Below, in pieces: positions 1-13,700 of a stretch of 64,000 nt of DNA. The notes beneath the pieces were generated by a model that worked only from the letters and a program-made list of their open reading frames with translations, ran no database searches and was not told the origin of the DNA. The translations under genes were made by a program, and so were the position numbers. Source of the DNA: Planococcus citri (lineage: Eukaryota > Arthropoda > Insecta > Hemiptera > Pseudococcidae); contig NC_088679.1 in assembly GCF_950023065.1 (NCBI RefSeq), positions 53,878,001 to 53,942,000 on the forward strand, read 5' to 3'. Each line of letters opens with the position of its first letter. Within the stretch, counting starts at the first letter, position 1.

Positions 1-3000
1 CCTGTGTAGGGTATCCCACTGAGTGTGAACATGATCTGATAGGTTTATGCTTTAATCATAACACATCAGGAACTGGTGTAAGTACATTTCTGTTTGTTCT
101 AGGAATGTGCCATGCCATGAGCACGAGTAAGTAGGTGAATTTGGATGTTTGTACTTTTCGATAAGTTGACAAAGTGATTAAAAGATTGCGTAATCTTGAT
201 GCTGTTCACTATAATGTAAGGTCAATGAGCTAGATATACTCGTACGTACTATACGATGGAAAAATACCAACTGGACCGTCGCAGATGGAAAAGACGTGTT
301 ATCGTTTCCAGTAATTTTCCGCCTTTTTTTTGCTGTAATTTGACTTCACGAGTTGATTCTAAGATTTTTTTCAAAGCTCAATGCTTATACAGAATATATA
401 TTTAAGATTCTTTTTTATACAACATTTTTAGAATAAGGCAAAAGCCCCTCTATACCAATAAAAAAGAGTGCATTGAATTTATAAATAAATTTCAACCTGC
501 GCGGTTGTGTTTTTTTTTTTTTTGAAATACATACGAATAGAAAGAATTACAGAAGTTGTGTTTTGACCGTGAAACGATGCGGCTTAATAATTTTCGGCGG
601 GTAGATGTAGTACCTTTTCACAATTTACTTTGAAATAAGACTATAATTATTTACTTACAAGAAATTAAAAATTTGAATAGATAAAGTGTTCTGAAAACGA
701 GCCTAGATAAAGATATTTAATCAAAAAATAATCATTCGTCGTGATTTCTGTATCTAATTTTCTTCTTTTTGAGATCGGTCTCAAAAAATATTTGGCCACA
801 GTACATTTTCTCCTCTTTACGGGTACCTATCTACAATTTTCATCACCCCCCCCCCGCGCTCTAAAAAGGAAGCTGTGGTAAAAACTTGACTTCGATGGTC
901 TTGATGAATGGAAATATCCATGCAACGGCCCTTTTCATGAAATTTAGTTCAAAAGCAGACCTAACTATTTCCCATTCTTTATTTACGCAAAATACTTGGA
1001 ACGAATTTTTTTTTATTTCTCTGTCAAAAAGGGTAGGTATAATATTTTTGGGTTGAACAGTATCCGATGAATCAAATTTCAGCAGAATTTTTCTGAAGAA
1101 CTAGTTTTTCAATTTTCACCAATCAGGTGGCGAATTTCGTTCCTTAGATTCTTGGATATTATTTTTTAATAAAATGGAGGTATAGTGTTCAAATTCGATG
1201 TAATGCCCCAGTTTTCATCTTTCGAACGGATCCGGCAGCGGGTTCCTGGATTTCTTATTTTTGGAATAATATCTACTTTCTCGATTATACTAGTACTAAC
1301 TTTCCATTTTATTTGGGAATGAAAAATTACAGACATTTTATCAAAACATTTTTATCTTTGTGTCCCTTGGGTAGAAAGTTAGAAACTTAGTCCTTTCCTC
1401 TGAGTAATTTTTAAAGAACAAGACTGATTGCATTTGTGGAAAATTTCAATGAAAATGTTCCGTAGTTTTGAGGTTCTAACACCGAAAATTTTTCTAAAAA
1501 TAGTATGTCTTCGGTTCTCTTGAGAAGAACAGTGTTCCTTTCCCTTTTTCAAAAATATATGATTTGCATTTTTTTTTTTTGAATCAATTATCTGCATTGA
1601 AAAATTGCGACAAGTAAAAATTCAATTAAAAATGCTCAAAAAAAGTCTAAAAATTTGGAAAATAACAAATTGAAATGTTGAAGGTATTATTAACATCCTC
1701 GCCCCCTCTCTCCTCAGATAAATCTTAGAATGTCCGAAGACATTGCAGAAGCGAAAAATCGACGTGTAAAAGTTTAACATCTCCGCTATTCAGAAGATAA
1801 GAAGTCGTAAAGTGTTTGAAAAATGAGGACAGGTCAGTCATGAACTATTTTTTTTTCAGAAGTAAATCATAGAGCAAATTTTAGATTTGAACTGGCAGAA
1901 ATGATTTTAGAAATTCCAAATTTAGAACAACATCGATTAAAAAATTTTGTGTGTGGGTCTTTTGAAAGTGATTTAAAAAAACATGAAAAATTGAATAATA
2001 CGATTGAAGGCTGTGGAATAATTTGAAATCACCGTCATTTGAGGGGGGGGGGGGAGGTCGAAAATTGAATATAAATTATATTTTGAGCTACGTCAATTTG
2101 ATCAAATGAATCAAACTTGAATTTGAAAAAAATATCCACGAATCGAAAAATAAATGTTATTAAAATTTGCTCTGATGGTGTATTTTCAAATTTGATTTTT
2201 TCCGTCTGAGTTGGATTTTGAAGCTGAATTGGAAGAAATGCGGTAACATTTTTATTATATTATTTAAAGGTCTGAACCGTGGTGCCACCCTCTCCCCCAC
2301 TGCCTTACCTCAATTCCAAATTCTGAAAACCTTTGAAAACGATCGATCCTAAATGATTGTACAAACGAATGGAAATGCTAAATGATGTAGAAATTCTGTG
2401 ATTGACTAATGAACGTCTCACTTCTTTTTTTTTTCAATCAATTCATCCACGTTTATTATTATTTTTTTAATGACAATTTTCTCTATTCCCACACCTATTA
2501 TATTTTGATTTTTACGAAAATGTATTTTGGTTTGGGAAATGAAAATAACATTGAAGACCCTTCTCTCCCTCCCCCAAAAAAGTTTGTATTATGATTTGTA
2601 AATCTTATTGATACTAACCTAGGTTTGGATTATTGAACGTGATTTATTTTTTATGCTTACGATTTTTATAAAAGCGAAAATGTGACCGATTATTATCGAC
2701 TTGGGATTTTATGACTTCTCTTGAATTTTTCGAATGCATAAAATTATACTTAGACGCGTGTTACCAATTAACAATTTGATGGGTTATACAAATGATTTAT
2801 GAGCTTCTTACCGGTATGCCAGTTTTTGATAAATAAAATTGAAATTAATTACCTGCCTACCTCATGGTTTTCTGACTTTATACTCAATCTATAATCGTAA
2901 TTTAGAAATTATCCAATACCTTTGATTTATACATTGCCTTTTTATTGAATCATTCGATTATTAGCGAGAGAAATTATGTGAAAAGTTACCTAATAGGTAC

Positions 3001-4959
3001 GAGTAGGTATGATTTTATTTTATTTTTATGTCAAATTTTCAGAGACAATAACTACCGCACAAAAGATTATACTTGCCGTTGATTTTAGATTTTATGACCT
3101 AATCTTAAAATATGAACTAGGCTATGGAAATTCTCATCCTGCTCTAAAAAATTAACTTGAATTTCTTGTAGTCTGAGTGGAAATATTTTTGAGATTTGCT
3201 TAAGTAGATTTCAAGAAGTCCATTGATTTACCTATACATATAAATTTATTTCGTGTAGTTGAGCATTTATGCGCATACGTTAGTAGATGTTTCAATACGT
3301 TATAGAAAATCCTCTGAGATAGGAGAGAAGGATGATGTGATTTAAATACAGTGTTGACTACACCTATCGATGAAATTTTAATTTTTGCAAATTTCTTTGA
3401 ATCTAGCCTGGTATACTTAGATTACTATATGAATTTTCTGTCTTAAAAAAGGTGTAGCCGACCTGCTGAGAGATTTATTACTTTTACCTTTCCAATATCG
3501 TAACAACTAGAATATTGTGTCTAGTGGCTAGTGTCTCTGTCTACCTACTTACATCCCTTAAGTAACTCAAATGTGTTCTAAAGTTACAAATTTATTGTAT
3601 CGTCGTAAATTTTGAAAAGATTTCGTTGTTCGAGTCCAGCTGTTTTATAATGTTTTACATTTAAATTAGCGTTGACCCTTTGCGCTACCGTTGAAATTTC
3701 CATTTAACCTACAGCGCCCGATGTTCTTAGAATACTCGGTTTGATCTTTTAGCAGACGTACCTTATAATCCGTTACTGTCGTTTTTTAATTAGATATAAA
3801 TCGTTTTGGTAAAAATAGCCAACACGAGGGAGAAAGTTGTTTTTCTAAAAATAATTAGGCAATAATATTTTTCAAATTCCTTTACGCTTAAAATTTTTGA
3901 CAAAATTAAGTATAAAATATTTTTAGCCGAGTATTTTGCCTAAAACGGTAATTTATCTCGAAAGCATAGAAAAATAAAGTCAGTAAAAGCTTGAGAAATA
4001 AATCAGCTATCAATAGCCGAATATTTTCATCGAGACATTCATCAAGATTGTTGTACCTATAGGTAGTGGAGTCTGCTACATACATTCTATTTCTGGTTTT
4101 TTAGGAAATAAATCACAACCAGTTGTATGCCTCGAACGATGGAATAGGTTTAGGATGTTTCAAATTCGCGTTGAATTGTTCGTAACAAAACCAAAAAAGA
4201 AAAAAAAATGAGAAAGAAGAAGAAAGAAAAATACACATAGGTATCGATCACCTAAATCTTTGATGCCTTCATAATACGTCGTAATCTGTTTAATAATTTC
4301 ATGATCGCGATTAAATTAACAAGTCAGCGAACCGTGAATCGCTTCACAACTCGTATAGTAAAATATTCAACATTTAAATGCGTTACAGTGGATGGCGTTG
4401 TAGTAAGCGACGCGTGCCACAATTACACGTAATGTATTTATAATGCTGTGTTTAAAGTAATTATGTGCTAAGGTATTGGTAAGTAAGTATATAAAATTGT
4501 GTATGCATATGGTAACGCGTCCGATTCATCGTTTCGGTATACCTAATTCTACACATAAAATTAAAATTAGCCTAGTAAATGAGTATTTAATTTACATGTA
4601 TAATATAGGTAATTCGGCCTAGCTTGGTAAACTTACTACATGTGCAGTATTGGTAGAATTGTAGGTATGTTTTTTGCACACTCGATCTCGGATTTATAAC
4701 CCTGTATCGATCGTGTTTTGTGTAAGTAAGGTAGGCCTATGTAGGTAGATTCGTATTGTTGTGAACCTAATTACTCCCGAAACCATTCAATTTCCTATCG
4801 TGGACTAGTTATCTAGTTTCATCGAGTAATCGGAAGACTTTTATTTTTAATATACGTCCTATTACAGCATGTGTTTTGTTTGTGAAATCGCTTGATTATT
4901 TCTGAATTAGCTGAGATTCCTAGATCGATCAACCAATGTATCTTAATTCACCATTGATG
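1..4959. other. Gene-free AT-rich sequence
   Basis: Stop-dense in all frames; only short ORFs (under 75 codons) of low complexity. Scattered TAGGTA/TACCTA words and two G/C homopolymer runs (846-855, 2043-2054). No repeat of the dated families recognised. Confidence 0.6.
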
Positions 4960-6190
4960 AGAAAATTTTTGAGGCCGGCCATTGGAAAAAATCAGGAGAA
5001 CATCCAAGAGTACACCACTACGAGGGCAAGTTTCAAGAAATGAGTTGGGTATTTGCATTTTTCAATTTTTGAAAATTCCAATTTGGGCTCATGTTTTATG
5101 ATAAAACCAAAATTTGAGTAAATTGAGATAGAAAGCTAAAATTTGATTATTGGTAGCAATTTGAAGCTGTTTTGGAGCCTCTGGCGGGTTTCTATATCTT
5201 CCAGTTCTGGCTAAATTGGCATAAAAAGGGCCTTAATCGAATCCTAGTGTCTTTATTGTGGTCTTTAAGATCAACTTATTATGCTGAAATTCTCAAAATC
5301 TGTTTATTTTTGTGTTGATTCAAATGAACAATTTTTTCTCAAGTGACTAGTTATTTTTTTAAAAAAAGTAAAATTCCCTTCTCTGCTGGTTCAAATTTAT
5401 CTAACTTATTGTTTTCAAGAGCTAAAAAGTTATAAAATTCGCTGGAGGCTCCTTAATAGCTGAAAGAGCCACCAGTTCGAATTTTCAAGTCAAAAATTGG
5501 GCATAAGTCATATTATACTCAGGAGAGGTACAGCTTTTTGAAGTGATGTGTTCGTAAATGAAGAATTTTTCGTTTCTTATTTCGAAAATAATCACTGGAG
5601 AAAATTTGAATCGATTGTATCCATTTTATGACTGTTTTTCCACAAAATGAACAATCCGAAAGTTCGCTGGAGACTCCAGAATAACTAAAAAGTACCATCA
5701 ATCAATTTTGGGCTTCAAAAATTAGATATATAGGTAAATCTTTTGGCTTTTCAAGTTGTTAAGTTTGCAGCAGAGGAACTTCTTTTTTTTTGCTTACTTT
5801 TCCATAACTGCATAAAAATTTGAAATTCGTTGAAGTCTCCGAAATGATTCAAAACCATCATCAATCAATCAATTGAGGAGGTCAAAAATTAGGTAAAAAC
5901 CAAATTGCAACTTTTTATGTTGACACGTTTGTAATCCAAGAATTTTTCATATTTTTCAAAAATACTTAACTAGTAAAGTTACGAGCTAATCGCTGGAGAA
6001 AATTTTGAATGTAACCAGGCTGGAGTGGACTTTAAAAAGTTATGTCATAGGGACAAAAGGTCACAAAAATTGTAAATTCTTGTTGGACTTTTTGATCAAA
6101 CGTGAAGAATAAATCGATTAAAAGAATCAATTTTCAAAAAATTTCCTTTTTTTTGAGAAAAACAAAACTGCTAAAAATTCTCTCCACTTG
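4960..6190. repeat. Interspersed repeat family B (CTGGAG box), several degenerate copies
   Basis: Copies about 200-250 bases apart share CGCTGGAGGCTCC or its complement (5172, 5440, 5665, 5829), followed by words such as GATGTGTTCGTAAATGAAGAATTTTTC and CAAAAATTGGGC/TAG. The sequences between boxes are strongly diverged. Confidence 0.6.
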
Positions 6191-6359
6191 ATACGACTTA
6201 TAGGTCATGAGTCATCAAATGTATAGAAAGTGAAATAAGGATAGTTGAAAAAAGTCACCTTGAAATAAAAAAAGGAATGAGTCATTTCAGTCTATCCATG
6301 CATGACTCACAACAGTATCAAACTATTCATTCAAATTTATCACCCGTCTCTTTTCTATT

Positions 6360-7560
6360 AAATCTTGAAATCTGTTTGTTTTTTTTTTCAAGAATTTTGA
6401 TCTTGAAAATTTGATTTTCAAATGCTGAAAATTTCAATAAAATTCAAACACATGGAAGAGCTATGAAACAAATTTTAAACCCCCATTTTAGTGCCTATTT
6501 TTTCAAAATTTTGAAAACTCGATTTTGAAATTTACATTTTAAAAATCCATGAAAATCCAATTCTAAAATGGTGTAAGTAAGTAAATTAGGACACCTAGAG
6601 GAAAATAATTGGAATTGAATCTGATCAAGTCTGATCAGATCCGAATATTTCACGGATTCAATTCGACTTGACCAGATCTGAATAAATCTGATCCAACTAG
6701 ATCAGATGAGATTAAACTCGGACCCTGATCAGATTCAATCGTTTTCTCCTGGGATGAATTTTGAAATTTTCGAAATGCTGAACATTTAGTTTTGAAATGT
6801 ACATTTTGAAAATTTAAAAATAATACAAGAAAATAGGACAAGAATTTCAAAGTCTTCAACATTTCAAAAGTTTGAAATTTATTCTAATTTTTCTATGTGA
6901 GGTAGGTATTTCAAATCGATTTTTCAAAATTTAATTTTAAAGTGAGATTATCGAAAGTTTAAAAATTTTAAAATCAGTTTCCAGATATTTTGAAATTTTA
7001 ATCTGATTTTTAAAATTTTTGCAAAAAAGAAGCTATAAAGCAAATTTTTTAAAATTTTTTTTGTTTCCTATTTTTTTAAAATTATGGAAATCTGCTTTTA
7101 AAATTTACATTATTTTAAAAGCTCACTTTAAAATACTTGTAAGAATAAGTTTTAAATTTTTCAAAATTTTGAAATTCATTCTCATTTTTTAAACCTGCCT
7201 ATTAGAACAGAAGGTTTTTCAAGCGGTAAATCTTAAATCCTTTCCATAATTTTGAGAGAATAAGCGATGAAAAAAAAATCAAAATTTGTTTCATATGTAT
7301 ATAGTTTCCATTCAGAAACTTGGCAAATCAATTGCTCAAAATCTCGAAAATTTTGAAATCAGTTTCCAAATTTATTTCTTACTTACATTCTCTTATCGAA
7401 ATTTTGAAAATCGTATCTTCAAAATTTCCAAAGTTTCAAAATATTTTGAAATATATAAAACACGATTTTCAAAATTTTGATAAAAAGATAGCTGCAAAAC
7501 AAATTTGGTAAAACCGATTCTGTAGAAGAAATTTGAAAAAAAAATCGAAAAATGCTTTGA
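6360..7560. repeat. Low-complexity AT-rich tract of TTTTCAAAATTTTGAAA words
   Basis: The palindromic words TTCAAAATTTTGAAA and GAAAATTTTCAAA recur across ~1.2 kb in both directions. Overlapping short ORFs here are by-products; no gene seen. Confidence 0.5.
6600..6745. repeat. Cluster of CTGATCAGAT words with inverted ends
   Basis: ATTGAATCTGATCA (~6614) is repeated inverted as TGATCAGATTCAAT (~6726), with several TCTGATC/GATCAGA words between. The one ORF across it is low-complexity. Confidence 0.5.
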
Positions 7561-10500
7561 ACGATTTTTTTTCTCTGGCAGTTTTACATTTTTCTTAGTC
7601 TAGCGTTGCAGCGAAAAGTGAATTTTTGGATTTTTTTATTTTTCCAGGATGATAAAAATGTGTTAGCTGTTTTATTCGATTAATTTTTTTCAAGGTTTTA
7701 AACAAGTATAGGTAGGTAAACAATGAAAACTCACCGTAAACTAATTTTGATATTGCAAGCAGCCATAGTACAGTTACCGACATATGTATCATATCGATAA
7801 AATGGAAAATTCTACCGCAAATGATTTCATGTCAAACATTTCTGCAACGGTGGTTGATTTTCAACTCCCAATCTGTTCAAGACGATGTATCAGGATCATC
7901 TGAAATCCACAGAAATACCTCTTATAATAATCATTTATTTCAAAATTTTAGAATAAAAATACACTTCCTCTCCATCTACACAAATTATACGTATATCGTT
8001 GAAACCTATAGTCGAGTTGGTGGCCTACAAAACAATACACGACCATTTGATTTACCTACATGGATGGCCACTGTACAAAGTAAACATTTATACGATATGG
8101 CGTATAAATTCGCTAAATTAGCGGAGCGTTTTACAATAAGTTACCTACTAAGAGATTTCCTATCAACATTTCGCGCACACTGGGCCATTTCCACTTAATT
8201 TAACACGACTATATGTACCTACCTAAGAATATGAATTTATAATTAGTACCGTCGCGTCGCATCGTATCCATATTCTATATTTTTGTTAAACCGAGTAAAA
8301 AAAAATGCTAAAAATTATCATCCTCGATATGGAAATTTTAATTCATATCACCAGCTGAAAGTATACTTAAGGAGAAAAAAATTCATAGGTACAATTTCTA
8401 GTTTGTTTTTTCTCTTTGTGACTTTGACAAATATAGGTTCGAATAATGGACATTTTAATTTTTTCTAGTAGTCGCCAAGTCGTTTGCGGATACGTTGAGT
8501 TTTTATTCATGTGACAGATTACCTATTTATGGTAATCCGACGATTGGACTTATGGCAGAAAGTTAATAAATTCTAGCAAAGTGAAAAAATACTGGTAAAT
8601 GTTTACATTTTGAGGCTCGACGGCGCATAAACTCTTAAACTATATTAGACATGGGAGATGACGTAGCGGGGTGATAGGTAAAAATGAGAATTCTTAATTG
8701 ACATATTTTCTTACTTATAAAAATCCCATCTCTTTGGAAGCGGTCATCTTTTTACTTACGAGTAATGACACCTTACCTATATATATATATCGCTAGAAAA
8801 TATAAGTACCTATAATGTATAGTAGGCTGTTTTATTTACGGTAGCTGTGTAATTAGCTAGGTCGTCTCTGTTGTGTCGATGTTGTCGCGACGCCTGAAAT
8901 GAATTTCTATCGAGATTCTACGCCGACCAGCAAGACGACGAGTACAATATTGAAATTATTGAAAGTTATTTAAAATGTTTCAGCGATTGTTTAATTGAAT
9001 AGATGGGAAAATTATATTTTAAAGGTATAGGTACTATAAAGTGCCACCTACAGTATATCTATAACCTAATAGATAGTACGCCTGTTCAACATCTTTTTTT
9101 TTTTTTAAACACGTACCTGGACTAAATTTAATAATGCTCGTGATAATGGGCATTTTGACGTTTTCTAAAACGCCATAGTGAAAAAAAAACGCGCTTAATA
9201 GTGTAACGACCAATTAAGACTCGCATAAACCTATGTATTTTTATAATTAACTCGACATACGCAGCACGGATGCGGATACGGCGAAAGTCATACACATTCG
9301 ACTGCAGTAGGCAGCTAGGTACTTCGGTAATCGTTTGCAATATTGTATTGTAGGAGTTAATACAGGCCCACGATACGTATTACGTTGTCATATATAACTC
9401 GATGTAATTAATTGAAATTAGTTACACGTTTGATTAATTACATACGACCAAAAGTACCGATACCAGGTATTATACTTGGGATGTTTTGGGAGATCTTCCT
9501 TCCTATTCATTTATTTATTTTATTTGATCGAGTAATACGAGTACCTACCTAATGTACATAGGATATAAAAGTTGAAAAATACACATAATGGTACCCTTTT
9601 GAGGTGTATTTCCTTATATCATGCGAGTGAAAATAATTTCGTAATGATCGGTTTTAAAAAGGTGGAGTCGTGTGAAAGATTAATTGGATTAATGATCGAG
9701 TTAACCTGCGATGAATATTGGTAAATTTGGATGTACAGCTACGCTATGGTTTCTGGTGAGCTAGGTAGGTAAAATCACATATCTATGGGAAGTGAATCTA
9801 GTAGATACTTATGAGAAAGCTCAACATCATTTTTTTCATTGAGAATGAAAAAAGTGAAATTTAAGTAGATAAATTGGTAGTAGATGATGTACCTTTTCAC
9901 CTTCCTATCGTCCCGTCTCGTCTCCTGAAAGTTGAATGATTTAAAAGAATAGGTTGGACAAGAACTATTGACTAGAACAGAACAAGGGAGGAAGCAAGGA
10001 AGGTCTACTCTATACGTAATGGTTTTTCAGCCAGGCAGTGAAGTTGACAAATATTAACTCTTTCAGAGCAAATCAAATTTTCACCTTCAAATATATGATA
10101 CAAGTACTATTTTTTATTAAAAACAAGTAACTCAATCATACCAAGATTGATTATAAAGTGCTCAAAAATTACTATTGAAAAACGTTGATTTTCTTGCTTT
10201 ATTTTTTTCAAATTTTTGTTTGTTGAATAATCTCCCACCTTGAGAGATAATTTTAAAAATCGTTTCAATTTTTCAGTTTTTTAAAATTCACATCGGTATA
10301 GGTAGGTACAGGTAGGTACTCTTGTTTTCTGAAGCTATCAAGACTATGTCACTGAATGGCAGATTATTTAATTTTTTTGATCGAATCTTTACTTCTTTTC
10401 AAATTTTTTCCCAAATGTCCTTCTCAGGTAACTGATTGTTTTAATAAGTTTTGGAAGGTGATTTCTCTACAACGTTGACTGAATCCTCCCCCCCCCCCTT

Positions 10501-12399
10501 CATAACAAAGGATGAGGAATTTATCTACAAGAATGGATAATCGAATTTGGCTCACAAATCTGGCAAGTTTGAAGGTACTCGTAAAAACAAGAAAAACACT
10601 TCTTGTGGGCATGTCGAACCTTTGGAGTAATAAGATTGATTACACCTACAAAAAATTGATTTTGAGAATTTTACACTTTTTAATGGCTATTTGACAGTGG
10701 ACAGTCTCCATCGAAAAATGACGATTAGACATTGTGTGTCTATAAGTACCTACTTGAAATAACAGAAGGTCTTGAAAAAAAAAACAAAAATCTAATAACA
10801 TGAAAGAATGTTTTTAGTAAAAAATGTGAAACCTCAAAAAACCTCTTTTTTGTGAAAACAGTTGTCATACTTGAGTATTTTTTTGTTTGTTTGCAACTAA
10901 AACTCAAAGAAATTCAATTTCGTTCAAATCAAATGAAATTTGTTCATACCTTAATCATAAAATGTGATTTTTTTGAGATGTAACATATTAGGTACTAAAA
11001 GGTGTAACCCTGTAAAATACAAAAATTCATCTCCCTAATAAAAAACATCAACCTCACAAACCAAATCTAACCCCTCCCCCTCTACGGGTGTAATAATCTT
11101 GTAATTATAAACACCCCAAAAAAAAAATCTTCTTTTGAAATTGCAAGGACTGAAAGCAGGACCTGCTCTCCCCACCCTGTCAGAAAACCATGAAATGTTT
11201 CTTAAAGATTTTTTAAAAAAAGTCTCAGGATCGATGCCCTTTTGCATTTTTTATCTATCCTCCAACTTGAAGACATCAAGATGACATAAGAATACTTGCC
11301 ATGATTAGATATTTTGTTTATAATTTCAAATTAAAATTGAATTTTTTTAAAATCAAAGCCAGTAAAGCGAGCAATTTTTTTTTCATTGAATTTTTATGAA
11401 AAAAATGTCCTTAATCAGAAAAAAAAAACTTTTTCCAGAACTATTTTTCTGCGTGAGTTCCTCACTATAACTACCTTTAAAAAGTTGCTAAAATAGTAGG
11501 TTTGAAAAGCTGTTTGCAAAAAATTAAATTTTCGAGGAAACATCCAGAAATCTGATTTTGAACTGGAAGTATAAATGTATTTTCTTTAATTTTCACTTGA
11601 AAATGAATCTGCAATTCTTGCTCATTAAACCCTACTTCTTCGAGGAATCTTCATCTTGCTCTTTTCAAGTTATCATCTCTCCAAATCTATTTTTAAAATT
11701 TTATCGCCAATTTCTTAAAGTGTTACGAAAGTCTCATTTATAATGCTCACTTAACGAAAAGCCTCTATATTTTTTAATATTTTTAAAAGAATTAAGTCTG
11801 CACGGATCTGTGAGTTTTCAATTTTTGAAAATTCATAAAATTTCTAATAGTTATACGTACTATCCACCCTTGAGTCCGAATGAGTCAACTGCAGAAAATT
11901 TTCAAAAGATGTTATGGTGTGAATTATAAATTTCAGTATTATGGATATTTTAAATTTTGGTTTTTGTCAAATTATGAGCTTCAAAATTGATTGCAGGCAT
12001 TATTCAGGTTTTTTGAGCCTGTTGCAAATTTTGAGAGAAAAGTGAAAACGTTTTGCTAATTATCGCATTATTTATTTTTAGTCTAGTAATTTGTTAGAAA
12101 AATGTATACGTAAATGGTTTTACTGTTGAGCTATTCATTTCAGCTCAAAAGTCGTCCAAAATGAAGAAATGAAACATTTGAAAATTTCGTTTTCAGTGTC
12201 GGTGATTTTTCCAATATTATTGATTAATTTGTTCAATGATTTTATGCTCCTCTTCGTCTTTTTCCTTTCACCCGGTAGTTACGTACAAAAAGCTGAAATT
12301 TGGTAACTCTAAATGTTGAGATGAAAATCTGTAAATAAATTTGTATCGTCAAGTCTATGTCTAATGTCTATCCCCCCCTCAAATTGAACGAAATCACTT
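7561..12399. other. No supported gene
   Basis: Contains a 125-codon plus-strand ORF (7821-8198) and a CpG-richer patch at about 8860-8960 but no splice-consistent exon or family motif. Short TA dinucleotide run near 8777. Confidence 0.5.
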
Positions 12400-12660
12400 T
12401 CGAGTAAACCTAGAGCTTCTAGCAAACTTTCGTATTTTAGCCAGAACATTCTAGAATATTCTAGGAGGTAGTGTAATCATCTTTGTAGCTACTGGAGGCT
12501 CTGGACTTTGAATTTTTTACAGGATTAGATACCATTTCAGTTGTCAAAAGTGATTTCTACGCATCCTGCAGCAATTTTAAAACGCTGAAAAAAATCAACT
12601 TTTGCTGAAGGCTTCAAATTGACTTTGAAATGGTTTCAATTGATTTGATGGGAGAGGGAT
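12400..12660. repeat. Repeat family B copy
   Basis: TAGAGCTTCTAGC at ~12412 and ACTGGAGGCTCTGG at 12491 in sequence otherwise like other family B copies. Confidence 0.4.
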
Positions 12661-13472
12661 TTCAGATTTTTATCTCAAAATTTGCTCTTTTTTTTGTGAA
12701 ATTAATAAATTATGCCATCATCAACTGTTTGCACTATTTTAAAAAAATTCCTGGAAAATGAAAAAAATGGATTTTGTTGCTTAAGGTTTAGATGGCTTCT
12801 GGCTGTTGGAGAGACCAAAATTATAAAATAAAAAATAAAATAAAATAATGCCAAAAAATGAGCAAAAAAACATGTTTTCAAGAGTGATGAAACTTTCTTC
12901 ACTGGGTCAAAAAATTCTCTATCCATTTTTGGCTTCTTCTAGTGCGTTTGAAACCTTCAACTCCTCATTGATTTTCACCCCATATTTCCCCTACGATTCT
13001 CAAAATCAATTCGGCAGCGAAGTGTGTACCAATGTTGTCAGAAAATTCCAAGCAGAGATTCCAAGCAACGCTTGCTGAAATGAGATGGACAAATTTCAAA
13101 AAATTTCAGACATCAGCGATTATACTCGTACTTTGTTGACACATCAAAAAGTCCCCCTGCTGGACGAGGCTGAAAATTGCAATCAGCTGACATAGCACGT
13201 GAGTCTTAGGGACTGGTTAACATCTCGGTACATTAATTTGATTACTTTGCATTGTGCAAATTTGAGATTTCCAAAAATTGGTTCGAAATTCAAAAATGAA
13301 CTTGAGCTGCTGAAACTTGCTTCAGAAGTTTTCAACGTTTGAGTACAAATGTGCTTTAGAGTAAGTACACATCTCAAGGCACATTTCGAAACAATGTTCT
13401 CGAACAAAATTTCAAATACTCGCATGAATTACGAATGAAATTGATTAAATTTAAAAATCCACGAAAATCTTA

Positions 13473-13700
13473 CCTTTTGGCTCGTCGATCACTCCAAATT
13501 AAATCGATCATAAATTCCAATGAAATAAGTGAAACTAAATCGTAACTTGACGTACAGAACGCGAACAAACCAAACTTTTTAAAAAACCACTCACAATACA
13601 AACACCGCACTTTAAATTCGAACTATTCAAAAACGACCGATTTTTTTCTATCAATATTCGTATCGAATTATCGTATACACGCGTTTAGGTTTACGAAAGT
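13473..13700 (-). promoter_or_regulatory. Candidate minus-strand promoter and first exon
   Basis: On the minus strand AAAAG|GTAAGATT gives a strong donor at about 13472. Upstream of it is a CpG-rich stretch (13600-13760, with CGCGCGAAACG and similar) unlike the AT-rich surroundings. A short frame, MIDLIWSDRRAK, runs into the donor. If real, this is the 5' end of a gene transcribed leftward whose later exons I could not find within the window. Confidence 0.22.

Noticed and set aside
7821..8198. 125-codon plus-strand ORF
   Set aside because: No family motif, no flanking splice sites or polyadenylation signal, and mixed codon use; one ORF of this size by chance is expected in 64 kb.
9128..9340. 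70-codon minus-strand ORF rich in arginine
   Set aside because: No motif, no splice signals, likely chance.
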